A model generated the notes under the pieces. That model worked only from the letters and a program-made list of their open reading frames with translations, was not told where the DNA came from and made no database searches. A stretch of 20,827 bases of DNA from assembly GCA_025060085.1 (NCBI GenBank), contig JANXCM010000005.1, forward strand, positions 1 to 20,827, read 5' to 3'. The DNA is from Patescibacteria group bacterium. Lineage in GTDB: Bacteria; Patescibacteriota; Minisyncoccia; UBA6257; HR35. The position numbers and the translations under genes are program-made. Shown here in pieces: positions 1 through 9,000 of the stretch. Numbering within the stretch: position 1 is the stretch's first letter; each line of letters opens with the position of its first letter.

Positions 1-81
1 ATTATATATAATAATTTTTTAAAATAATTTTTTAAATAATCTATCAATTCAATTTAAAAATAATCTTAAATTAAATACATT

Positions 82-1593
82 ATGGAAATAACTCCAATTG
101 GTATCTCTCATTTTAGGGGCAGAGAAATAAAATTTGGTATCAAAAGAGAAGACAGAAGAAGACATATGTATATTATTGGCAAGACGGGTAGTGGTAAAAC
201 AACCCTAATAGAAAATTTAATATTTTATGATATAAATTCAGGTGAGGGATTAGGTTATTTAGATCCACACGGCGATAGCGTAGTAAGAATTTTATCTTAT
301 ATTCCTAAGGAGAGATTAGAAGATGTAATTTATTTCGATCCTTCTGATTTAAATTATCCTATTTCTTTTAATCCCCTGGAAAATGTCTCTTATGAATCAA
401 GACATATTATTGCTTCAAGTATTTTATCAGTGATGAAAAAAATTTGGGTTGATGCCTGGTCAGCCAGAATGGAGTATATTCTTTTAAATACACTTTTATC
501 CTTATTGGAATATCAAGGCGCAACCCTTCTTGATATCAATCGTTTGTTAGGTGATGATAGCTTCAGAAATAAAGTTGTTTCTAATTTGAAAGACCCGATA
601 GTTAAAAATTTTTGGGAAAAAGAATTTGCTAAATATCATGCTAATTTTAGAACTGAAGCTATCGCTCCTATTCAAAATAAAGTAGGCCAATTTATTTCTA
701 GTCCTCTAATTAGAAATATCATCGGCCAAGAAAAAAGCTCTTTTGATTTGAGAAAAATTATGGACGAAAGAAAAATATTTTTGGCTAATTTATCAAAGGG
801 TAAATTGGGTGAAGAAAATTCAATGTTATTAGGAGGTCTATTAATTACTAAATTTCAATTAACAGCCATGAGTCGTGTTGATGTGCCTGAAGAAGAGAGA
901 CCAGATTTTTATCTTTACATTGATGAGTTTCAAAATTTTGCTACTGAGTCTTTTGTTAATATTCTTTCTGAAGCAAGGAAATATAGATTAAATTTAATTT
1001 TATCTCATCAGTATTTAGATCAAGTTCCGGAAAGTATTATTAAAGCAGTTTTCGGTAATGTTGGTAATATGATTGTTTTTCGTTGCGGAAGTCTCGATGC
1101 TGAAATTTTTAGTAAAGAATTTATTGAAATCCAACCATATGAATTTATCAATATCCCTAAATATCATATTTATGCTCGGTTAATTGTTGATGGAATTATT
1201 ACTAAACCATTTATGGGAATTACTTATGGTCCTAAACCTCTTCCTGAAGTTGATTATGTTGATGAAATAATGAAAATTTCTAGATTTAAATATGCTAAAC
1301 ACCGAAAAATAGTTGAAAGTAAAATTTTCGCTAAATACCAAGAAAGTCGTAAAGAAAAAATTAAACTTATTGAGTGTGCTCAATGTCATCAAGAATTTTG
1401 GGTTGATGAAAAGATGGAAAGAAATATATGTTATGAATGTGAAGAGAGAGGAGGATTGGGAATTTGTCTTTCTTCATTAGAATCTAAGAATTTTAATATA
1501 TCTTTAAAAGGAAATAAACAAAACCATTTAATTCGAGAGGAAAATGATGAAAAGATTGTTGAAAATTTATTAAAAAAATTAATTAATGAATAA
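82..1593 (+). CDS. TraG/VirD4-like P-loop ATPase (type IV secretion DNA-binding family)
   Basis: Predicted DNA-pumping or coupling ATPase of the TraG/TraD/VirD4 superfamily. Seen: a Walker A motif GKTGSGKTT at residues 33-41 and a Walker B-like stretch FYLYIDEF at 276-283 with D281/E282. This is followed by the SEARKYRLNLILSHQ region (296-310) that is typical of conjugative coupling proteins. A possible zinc knuckle lies at C432/C435 and C450/C453. There is no N-terminal membrane segment, unlike classical VirD4, so it is probably cytoplasmic or recruited by a partner. No relaxase or other secretion gene is nearby; the downstream neighbour is efp, whose ATG lies inside this gene (8 bp overlap). 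Family members are common in CPR genomes with unclear roles; DNA uptake, conjugation or chromosome handling are all possible. The fold is firm and the biological role is not. Confidence 0.85.
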   Translation: MEITPIGISHFRGREIKFGIKREDRRRHMYIIGKTGSGKTTLIENLIFYDINSGEGLGYLDPHGDSVVRILSYIPKERLEDVIYFDPSDLNYPISFNPLENVSYESRHIIASSILSVMKKIWVDAWSARMEYILLNTLLSLLEYQGATLLDINRLLGDDSFRNKVVSNLKDPIVKNFWEKEFAKYHANFRTEAIAPIQNKVGQFISSPLIRNIIGQEKSSFDLRKIMDERKIFLANLSKGKLGEENSMLLGGLLITKFQLTAMSRVDVPEEERPDFYLYIDEFQNFATESFVNILSEARKYRLNLILSHQYLDQVPESIIKAVFGNVGNMIVFRCGSLDAEIFSKEFIEIQPYEFINIPKYHIYARLIVDGIITKPFMGITYGPKPLPEVDYVDEIMKISRFKYAKHRKIVESKIFAKYQESRKEKIKLIECAQCHQEFWVDEKMERNICYECEERGGLGICLSSLESKNFNISLKGNKQNHLIREENDEKIVENLLKKLINE

Positions 1594-2149
1594 AATAAGG
1601 GCAAAAGATTTATCCGAAGGTGATATTATTTCTCTAAATAATTCCTTATGGGAAGTTATTGATTTGAAGCATACCCATTTAGGAAGAGGTGGAGCTAATC
1701 TCCAATTGAAGCTTAAAAATATTCTCTCAAATAATAATTTAACTCAAAACCTTGATCCTGAAGAAGAAGTAATTTTAGTTGAATTAGAAGAAAGGCCAAT
1801 TAAATTTTTATATCAAAAAAATAATATTTTTTATTTCTTAGATGAAATAGGTAAAAAATTTGAATTAGATAAGAAAGGTTTAGGATTTAAATCTAATTTC
1901 ATTAAAAAAGATTTAAATTTAAAGGGTATTTTTATAGAAGAAAAACTTATTAATATTATCTTACCAATTAAAAGTCAATTTTTAGTTGTTAGTTCTCCAC
2001 CAGGAATTAAGGGAGATTCTCAAAAAAGTAATACTAAAATAGTTACTATTGAAACAGGTTATCAATTACCAGTCCCTCTTTTTATAGAAGTAGGAGACAA
2101 AATAATTATTAATACTGAAACAGGTGAATATGTGGAAAGAGTAAAATAA
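1586..2149 (+). CDS. efp: Translation elongation factor P
   Basis: EF-P binds between the ribosomal P and E sites and relieves stalling at polyproline stretches. At 187 aa it has normal family length: an N-terminal KOW-like domain (about 1-63) and two OB domains. The C-terminal signature is well conserved (VSSPPGIKGD near 136-145, then VPLFIEVGDKI and NTETGEYVERV). The tip of the domain I loop, normally PGKG with a modified lysine, here reads HLGRGGAN with arginine at position 34. That is the residue type used in the rhamnosylated (EarP) class, although no modification enzyme is visible here. The start codon lies inside the preceding ATPase gene, so the two are probably translationally coupled. 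The gene converges on trpS with one base between the stop codons. Confidence 0.95.
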   Translation: MNKIRAKDLSEGDIISLNNSLWEVIDLKHTHLGRGGANLQLKLKNILSNNNLTQNLDPEEEVILVELEERPIKFLYQKNNIFYFLDEIGKKFELDKKGLGFKSNFIKKDLNLKGIFIEEKLINIILPIKSQFLVVSSPPGIKGDSQKSNTKIVTIETGYQLPVPLFIEVGDKIIINTETGEYVERVK

Positions 2150-2150
2150 A

Positions 2151-3125
2151 TTATTTTAATCCCATTTTTTTTAGGATATTATCTAAATTTCTATTAGCAA
2201 TAATATTTATCTTTTTCGCTGATTTTTTTAAAATTAAATCTATTTTTTTATTTGAAATTTTTTGTTTGATTTTTCTCGCTCGACTAAAATATTTAGTAAA
2301 TGCTTTAAAAATTTCTAATTTAAATTCATAATAAGATTTATTTTTAAATAGTTCTTCGATTTCAAGGTAAGATTTTTGAGTTAAATATTTAAAGATAGTC
2401 ATTAAATTACTTATACCTGGTTTATTTATTGGATCATATTTTATTTCTTTTTCTGAGTCAGTTACAGATTTTAATATCTTTTCTTTGATTTTTTTAAGAG
2501 AATCAAAAATTTCTAAACAACCTCCAGGGTTTGATTTTGACATTTTTTTAGTTGGATCTTGTAAACTCATAATCTTTGCTGTTTCAGGATTAAGATAAAT
2601 TTCAGGAATTTTAAAATTTGTTTTAAATCTATTATTAAATCTTTTAGTTAACTCGCGACATAATTCTAAATGTTGTCTTTGATCTTCACCAACAGGAACA
2701 ATATCAGTGTTATATAAAATAATATCTGCGGTCATTAAAACCGGATAAAGAAAAATTCCTACTCCTATTCCTTCTTTTCCATATTTTTCTCTTTGTTCTT
2801 TAAATTCATGCATTCTACTTAGTTCTCCCATATAAGAAATAGTTGTTAAAAACCAAAAAAGATATAAATGAGCTGGAATGTCTGATTGTTTAAATATAGT
2901 TACTTTTTTTGTATTTATCCCTAAGGCAATTAAAGACTTAACCAAATCATAAATTGTTTGTTTTAATTCTTGAGGAAAATAAGGAATAGTTTGAGCATGG
3001 AGATCAGCAATCATTAAAAAAACTTCATATTTGTTTTGCATCTCTAATAATTCTTTAACAACCGCGAAATAATTACCTAAATGAATTTTACCTGTTGGTT
3101 TTATTCCTGTTAATATCCTTTTCAT
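2151..3125 (-). CDS. trpS: Tryptophanyl-tRNA synthetase
   Basis: Class I aminoacyl-tRNA synthetase charging tRNA-Trp in the cytoplasm. Seen: the HIGH-type motif as HLGN at residues 15-18 within GIKPTGKIHLGNY, the TrpS-specific DIVPVGEDQRQHLEL stretch at 141-155, and KMSKS at 194-198. The length of 324 aa is normal for bacterial TrpS. The annotated ATG is the only plausible start because GIKPTG begins seven residues in, as in other TrpS proteins. The start therefore lies 38 bp inside the 3' end of murD, and the two are probably one transcript with translational coupling. The C-terminal anticodon-binding region is lysine-rich, in keeping with the local base composition. Identification is firm. 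Confidence 0.97.
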   Translation of the reverse strand: MKRILTGIKPTGKIHLGNYFAVVKELLEMQNKYEVFLMIADLHAQTIPYFPQELKQTIYDLVKSLIALGINTKKVTIFKQSDIPAHLYLFWFLTTISYMGELSRMHEFKEQREKYGKEGIGVGIFLYPVLMTADIILYNTDIVPVGEDQRQHLELCRELTKRFNNRFKTNFKIPEIYLNPETAKIMSLQDPTKKMSKSNPGGCLEIFDSLKKIKEKILKSVTDSEKEIKYDPINKPGISNLMTIFKYLTQKSYLEIEELFKNKSYYEFKLEIFKAFTKYFSRARKIKQKISNKKIDLILKKSAKKINIIANRNLDNILKKMGLK

Positions 3126-4584
3126 TTTTTAAATAATATCTAATTAATTGATTGAATTTTTTACCACGATCGAATTCGTTTTTAAATTTTTCAAAAGAAG
3201 CAGCTGCTGGCGAGAAAAGAATAATACTTTTTTTATTATTTTTAATTAATTGAAAAGCCAAATTGACACATTCTTTTAAATTATTAACTTGATGAATTTC
3301 TTTTAAATTATATTTAATTTTTTTTAATTCTTCTATAATTTTTAAAGAAGCACTTCCTTCAAGGACTATTAAATTTTTAGGTTCAATATATTTTTTAATT
3401 ACCTTAGCTAAATTACTAAAATTTAAATTTTTATCTGTCCCGCCAATAATCAAAATAATTTGATGATCTATAAAAGAAAATTTTTCGATGGCTTCAATAG
3501 CTGCTTGAGGAGCAGTGCTGGCTGAGTCATTAATAATTTTAATTTTTTCGTTTTGATAAATAATTTGCTGACGAAAGGGTGGAAATTTTAAATTTGGTAA
3601 AAATCTTACAACTTTTTGCCACTCTATTTTTTTGTTTTGATAGTGAGAATAAATAAAAAGAGTAATAAGGGCAAACATTAAATTATAAATATTGTGCCTT
3701 CCCCATAATAATAACAGTTCTTTGTTTAATTGAAAAGAAAATTCTCTTTTACCCTGTCTTATATAAATATTATTTTTTATATAATAAATACCATTTAAAT
3801 TTAATGGTAATTTTTTTAGTGACACATAAAAAATATGACTTTTGGGTTTTAATTTGAGAAAAAATTTAGTCCATTTATTATCGTAATTTAAAATTAAAAA
3901 ATCATCCTCTTTTTGGTTTAAAAAAATTTTAGCTTTTGTTTTCCCATATTCTTCCATTGTTTGATATCTATTGAGATGATCTTCATAGAGATTAGTAATA
4001 ATGGCTATTTTGGGTGACCTTAAATTTTTTCTATAAAATTCTAACTGGAAAGAAGAAAGTTCTAATATGTGGATGAAATTATTACTACTTATTTTAAGAA
4101 TTTTAAGTAAAGATTTATCTGGTTGATTGCCACCAATGTGGGTTAATTTAGAAATAAATTTCTTAAAAAGTTGATAGATAAAATAAGTAGTGGTAGTTTT
4201 CCCTCTGGTTCCTGTTAGGGCAATAATTTCTCCCTTAGCTAGGTTAAAGAAAAGATAACAATCATTGATCACTAATTTTTTATTTTTTTGAGAATAGATA
4301 ACAAATTTATTTTTATAGCTAATAGCTGGATTAACCATTACAATTTCTGCCCAGTTAAAATCTTCCTTTTTATGTTCACCTAAAATAAATTCAATTTTTT
4401 TGGAATAATTATACTTATTTTTTAATTTATTTATTTTAATTATCTCTCTTTTTAAATCTTTTCTATTTTTTAAGTCGGTTATTCTGATATTAGCTTTATT
4501 TTTAATAAAAAATTCAACAGCAGATAACCCCCCGCCTAGTTTTCCTAATCCAAAAATAAGAACATTTTTATTTTTAAACATCAT
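3088..4584 (-). CDS. murD: UDP-N-acetylmuramoyl-L-alanine:D-glutamate ligase
   Basis: Mur ligase adding D-glutamate to UDP-MurNAc-L-Ala in peptidoglycan precursor synthesis. Seen: an N-terminal Rossmann-like UDP-binding region (IFGLGKLGGG, 10-19), the ATP P-loop GTRGKTTTT at 125-133 (arginine where GTNGK is more usual), the central-domain segments LELSSFQLE and TNLYEDHLNRY, and the MurD-characteristic C-terminal block FSPAAASFEKFKNEFDRG. At 498 aa it is longer than the usual roughly 440-450 aa; the extra length is spread through lysine/asparagine-rich linkers. Two consecutive ATGs (4584 and 4581) are equally possible starts. A TAAAAT hexamer lies at 4590-4595, just upstream. It is followed by, and overlaps, trpS. 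No other mur gene is in the window. MurD is preferred over MurC/E/F because of the C-terminal motif. Confidence 0.93.
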   Translation of the reverse strand: MMFKNKNVLIFGLGKLGGGLSAVEFFIKNKANIRITDLKNRKDLKREIIKINKLKNKYNYSKKIEFILGEHKKEDFNWAEIVMVNPAISYKNKFVIYSQKNKKLVINDCYLFFNLAKGEIIALTGTRGKTTTTYFIYQLFKKFISKLTHIGGNQPDKSLLKILKISSNNFIHILELSSFQLEFYRKNLRSPKIAIITNLYEDHLNRYQTMEEYGKTKAKIFLNQKEDDFLILNYDNKWTKFFLKLKPKSHIFYVSLKKLPLNLNGIYYIKNNIYIRQGKREFSFQLNKELLLLWGRHNIYNLMFALITLFIYSHYQNKKIEWQKVVRFLPNLKFPPFRQQIIYQNEKIKIINDSASTAPQAAIEAIEKFSFIDHQIILIIGGTDKNLNFSNLAKVIKKYIEPKNLIVLEGSASLKIIEELKKIKYNLKEIHQVNNLKECVNLAFQLIKNNKKSIILFSPAAASFEKFKNEFDRGKKFNQLIRYYLKNEKDINRNKTNR

Positions 4585-4622
4585 TTAAAATTTTAGAATA
4601 AAATAAACAAAAATTATAGAAA

Positions 4623-5021
4623 ATGTTTCAATTACTACCTCATACTGCTGATATTAAGTTTAAAATTATTTCTAAAAATTTAAAAGGATTAATTAAAGAA
4701 TCTTTGAAAGCAATTAATTTTTATTTAAAACCAAAAATAATTAAAAAAACTAATCCTTCCAAAGCAAAAATAATTTTAAATTATAAAAATGAAGTTGAAT
4801 TACTTATTGATTATCTTTCTAAAATACTCATTAAAACTTATGTAGAAAAAAAACTTTTTAGGGTATCCAAATGTGAAATATTGGAGGGAAAAGTAAAAAT
4901 AGAGCTAATAGGTTTTAAATTTGAAAGTTTAACTAGAGAAATAAAAGCTATTACTTATCATCAAGCAAATATCAGCAAAGACAGAAATAAAATAATTTTC
5001 GAATTTATTGCGGATGTTTAG
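4623..5021 (+). CDS. Archease family protein
   Basis: Small protein (132 aa) of the archease family. In characterised systems archease activates the RNA ligase RtcB by promoting its guanylylation, so it supports tRNA splicing and RNA repair. Seen: the N-terminal HTADI motif (residues 7-11) with the conserved aspartate, the family signature REIKAITYHQANI near residues 105-117, and the conserved C-terminal Asp-Val end. No rtcB is present in the window. It starts 38 bp from the divergent murD and runs 17 bp into the 3' end of the oppositely oriented rpmA. No Shine-Dalgarno sequence is visible before the ATG. The family call is strong; the partner is inferred from family knowledge. Confidence 0.9.
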   Translation: MFQLLPHTADIKFKIISKNLKGLIKESLKAINFYLKPKIIKKTNPSKAKIILNYKNEVELLIDYLSKILIKTYVEKKLFRVSKCEILEGKVKIELIGFKFESLTREIKAITYHQANISKDRNKIIFEFIADV

Positions 5022-5292
5022 GTTCAACTTCAACAATTTTAATCCAGCGAGCCTTTTGATTAAAACCTATTTTTCTTTTGGTTTTAAATTTAACCCATCC
5101 CTCAATTTTTGAATGAATAGTAAAATCTTTCCCTAAAAAGGTATTTTTACCTGGATAAAATTTTGTTCCTCTTTGTCTAATAATAATTTCTCCTGCCTTG
5201 ACTAATTGATTGCCAAATCTTTTTACGCCCAATCTTTTACTAATTGAATCCCTTGTCGATTTTGCTGCTCCTGAAGCTTTTTTCTCAGCCAT
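5005..5292 (-). CDS. rpmA: 50S ribosomal protein L27 (bL27)
   Basis: Ribosomal protein whose N-terminus reaches the peptidyl-transferase centre. The N-terminal half is highly conserved: AEKKASGAAKSTRDSISKRL then GVKRFGNQ and IIRQRGTKFYPG. The C-terminus is slightly extended (95 aa against about 85-94), ending in a lysine-rich beta-region. There is no Firmicutes-type cleavable N-terminal extension; the protein starts directly with MAEKKA. rplU, the usual partner, is not adjacent. The 3' end overlaps archease. A perfect extended -10 element lies just upstream of the ATG, suggesting its own, possibly leaderless, transcript. Confidence 0.96.
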   Translation of the reverse strand: MAEKKASGAAKSTRDSISKRLGVKRFGNQLVKAGEIIIRQRGTKFYPGKNTFLGKDFTIHSKIEGWVKFKTKRKIGFNQKARWIKIVEVEPKHPQ

Positions 5293-5298
5293 TTAGAA

Positions 5299-5307
5299 AT
5301 TATACCA
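5299..5307 (-). promoter_or_regulatory. Extended -10 element immediately before rpmA
   Basis: On the minus strand the sequence TGGTATAAT (TGn plus TATAAT) ends only 6 nt before the rpmA ATG. With usual initiation 6-8 nt downstream of the -10 box, transcription would begin at or next to the A of the start codon. No convincing -35 box is seen (TATTAA at the expected distance), which is tolerable for an extended -10 promoter. Confidence 0.55.
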
Positions 5308-5368
5308 TATTTATATATTTTTTAATAATTTTTAAAATTTTTTTTAAATAATTTAAATTATTAAATTT

Positions 5369-5968
5369 TTACACTATAGATTTCAAAAAACTTAGGCGGT
5401 GATATTTTGATGGACCATATTCTTTTATTTTTTTTAAATGAAGAAAAGTTCCATATCCTTTATGATATTCAAAGCCATATTTTTTATCATTTTTAGCTAA
5501 TTTTTTCATATAATTATCTCTTAAAACTTTAGCAATTATTGAAGCTGCTCCCAAAGACTTTAATAAATTATCGCCTTTAATTACGAAAGTAATTTTTTTT
5601 ATTTTTTTTACTAAATAATCTATTTTTTTACCATCTATAATAACAAAATCAGGCTTTGTTTCTTTATAAATTCTAATTACTCCTAATAAAAAACATTTCC
5701 CTATTCCAATTTTATCAATTTTTTGTGGAAAAAATTTTATAAGACGATATTTTAAATTTGTTTTATTTATTAATAATTTAAAAATTTTTTCTCTTTTTTT
5801 AGAAGAGATTTTTTTTGAATCATTTATAGGAATTTTTTTAATTTTTTTATAGCTTTTTTTATCTAAAATAATACCCACTAAATAAAAAGGACCAGCTAAA
5901 CTTCCTCGGCCCACTTCGTCGATAGCCAGAATTTTTTTATAACCTTTTTGAAATAATTTTTCTTCCAT
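5369..5968 (-). CDS. rnhB: Ribonuclease HII
   Basis: Endonuclease that cuts RNA in RNA/DNA hybrids and removes misincorporated ribonucleotides. Seen: the DEVGRG active-site motif at residues 17-22, DGKK at 112-115 supplying the third acidic residue, and GDNLLKSLGAASIIAKVLRD (132-151), which matches the conserved RNase HII core. At 199 aa it has normal length and includes the GYGT turn (171-174) followed by H177. It lies downstream of, and divergent from, dnaE, a sensible replication neighbourhood. The start MEEKLFQKGY gives the usual distance to the DEVGRG motif. A TATAAT box ends 9 nt before the ATG. Identification is firm. Confidence 0.95.
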   Translation of the reverse strand: MEEKLFQKGYKKILAIDEVGRGSLAGPFYLVGIILDKKSYKKIKKIPINDSKKISSKKREKIFKLLINKTNLKYRLIKFFPQKIDKIGIGKCFLLGVIRIYKETKPDFVIIDGKKIDYLVKKIKKITFVIKGDNLLKSLGAASIIAKVLRDNYMKKLAKNDKKYGFEYHKGYGTFLHLKKIKEYGPSKYHRLSFLKSIV

Positions 5969-5977
5969 AAATTTTTA

Positions 5978-5983
5978 ATTATA
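5978..5983 (-). promoter_or_regulatory. TATAAT -10 box just upstream of rnhB
   Basis: A perfect TATAAT on the minus strand ends 9 nt before the rnhB ATG, so the predicted transcript has a leader of about 0-3 nt. No good -35 is visible. In such A/T-rich DNA a chance match is possible. Confidence 0.4.
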
Positions 5984-6093
5984 ATATCTTTTTGAATTTT
6001 ATTTAAAGTTTAAGCAATTTTTTAATCATTTTTAAAATTAATTTTTAAAATAAGCTTAAATCAATTTTTAAATAAAGTTAAAATATTTTTAAA

Positions 6094-9000
6094 ATGAAAT
6101 TTACTCATCTTCATGTTCATACTCATTATAGTTTGTTAGATGGATTGGCGAAAGTGGATAGTTTAGTTAAAAAAGCGAAAGAACTTAATTTTGAATCTTT
6201 AGCTATTACCGATCATGGAAATATGTATGGAGTAATTGAATTTTACAAAGCTTGTAAAAAAAATAATATTAAACCAATTATAGGTATGGAAGCCTACTTA
6301 GCACCGCGAAGAATATCAGATAAAGTTTACCGAATTGATTCTAAAAGTTATCATTTAACTCTTTTAGCCAAAAATTTTCAAGGTTACAAAAATTTAATGA
6401 AATTAACTACTATAGCTAATCTTGAGGGCTTTTATTATAAACCTCGAATTGATAAAGAAATTTTAAAAAAATACAATGAAGGCTTAATAATTCTTTCTGG
6501 GTGTTTAAATGGTGAAATATCTAGACTATTAATAGCTAATAAATACGAAGAAGCCAAAGGGGTTGTTTTTGAATATTTGGATATTGTGGGAAAAGAAAAC
6601 TTTTATTTAGAAATACAAAAACATCCTAATATTCCTGAAAGTATGAAAATTTATCCATTATTAATTCAACTTTCTCGAGAAACTAAAATTCCTCTTGTTG
6701 CTACCCATGATGTTCATTATCTTAATAAAGATGATAGAGATATTCATGATGTTTTTTTGGCTGTTCAAACAGGTAAAGATATTGAAGATAAAGATAGGTT
6801 AACACTAAAAAATGATTATTTTCATTTAACTAGTTTAGAAGAGATGTTAGAATTGTTTAAAGATTTGCCAGAGGCTATTGAAAATTCACAAATTATTGTT
6901 GAAAAATGTAACCTCGAAATTGAGTTTGGAAAAGTTTACCCTCCTAGTTATGAAGTTCCTCAAGGATTAACTCCTCATGAATATCTCAAAAAAATTTCTT
7001 TTGAAAATCTAAAGAAAAAAAATTTAGAAAATACAAAATACTTAGAGAGATTAAATTATGAATTAGAAATAATAGATAAAACAGGTTTTTCTTCCTATTT
7101 TCTTATTGTTTACGATTTTGTTAACTGGGCTAAAAAACAGGGAATTAAAGTTGGTCCAGGAAGAGGTTCAGCAGCAGGAAGTTTAGTTTCCTATCTTTTA
7201 AGTATCACTGAAATTGATCCTATAAAATATGGTTTAATTTTTGAAAGATTTTTAACGCCAGAAAGAATTTCTTTCCCTGATATTGATGTTGATTTTTCAG
7301 ATATTAAAAGAGATAATGTTATTGATTATTTAACTAATAAATACGGAAAGGATAAAGTAGCGCAGATTTTAACTTTTGGTAAAATGGGAGCGAGAGCAGC
7401 AGTAAGAGATGCTGGTCGGGCTCTTGGTTTGCCCTATAGTTTTTGTGATAAAATTGCTAAGCTTATTTCTAATAATAATTCATTAGAAAAAGCTATGGAA
7501 AATGATGAGCTTTATATAGTGATTCAAAAAGATGACAAGGCTAAAAATTTGTTGGAAACAGCAAAAAAATTAGAAGGAACCGTGAGACATGTTTCTGTTC
7601 ATGCCTCAGGGGTGGTTATTACTCCACTATCTCTTTTTGAATATTTACCACTTCAATACGCACCTCAAGAGAAAAAAATTATCACACAATATGATATGTA
7701 CGCTATTGAAGATTTAGGTTTATTAAAATTAGATCTTTTAGGTTTACGAACTTTATCAGAAATAGAAACAACACTTAATTTAGTCAAAAAAATAAGGAAG
7801 ATAGACATTCAATTGGATTATGAAAAATTAGATGATCAAAGAGTATATGATATTTATAGACAAGGACAGACTTTGGGAATTTTTCAAGTTGAAAGTCGGG
7901 GTATGACAGATTATTTAACAAAGCTTCAACCTAATAATATTAATGATATTAATGCTATGATTGCTCTTTATCGTCCTGGACCAGTTGAACTTATTCCTTC
8001 TTATATTAGAAGAAAAAATAATCAAGAAAAGACAACTTATCTTCATCCTTTATTGAAAGATATCTTAGAAGAAACTTATGGAATTGCTGTTTACCAAGAA
8101 CAATTGATGAAAATTGCTCAAATTTTAGCTGGTTTTACTCTTAGCGAAGCAGATGTTTTAAGAAAAGCTATCGGGAAAAAAATTGCGCATCTTTTAGAAG
8201 ATCAAAAGACAAAAATGATTGAAGGAATGATTAAAAATGGAATAGATAAAGAAACAGCTGAAAAGATTTGGAGCTGGTATGAACCATTTGCTCGTTATGG
8301 TTTTAATAAAAGTCATAGCATTTCTTATGCTTTAATTTCTTATCAAACAGCATATTTAAAGACTTATTTTACAATTGAATTTTTAACCTCTCTTTTTATT
8401 CATGAAGGTCATGATATTGAGAGAATAAAAGACTTATTTGAAGAGGCTAAAAGATGGAAAATAAAGATTCTTCCCCCTGACATCAATGAGAGTTATGAAA
8501 ATTTTACTATTGTCGATGAACAAACAATTAGATTTGGATTATCATCAATTAAAAATGTTGGTGAAAATCTAACTTCGGATATTATTAAAGAACGAAAAGA
8601 AAACGGTCTTTATACCAGTTTTTCTAATTTTATCAATCGCTCAAAAAAATTTAAAGATTTTAATAGAAAATCGTTAGAAAGCCTAATTAAAGTTGGTGTT
8701 TTTGATAATTTAATTGAAAGAGATTTGATTTATTATAACCTCAATGAAATTATTGATTTTGCTAATAAAACAAAAAATTTTAATTATAGCGGTAATAGAT
8801 TATTTGGTGGTGAACCAGAAATTATTCTAAAGCATAAAGGTAAACTGTCTTCTTTTGAAAAATTAAAATGGGAAAAGGAATTATTGGGTATTTATATTTC
8901 TGGTCATCCTCTTAATTTAATTAAAATGAATGGCCATAATAAAATTGTTGATATTAAAAAATACAGAGAAAATATTAAAATTAGAGTTTTGGGTATAATT

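Noticed and set aside
1180..1392. 70-codon minus-strand ORF inside the TraG-like gene
   Set aside because: Antisense shadow of a clear coding region; Phe/Asn-rich low-complexity product with no protein-like features.
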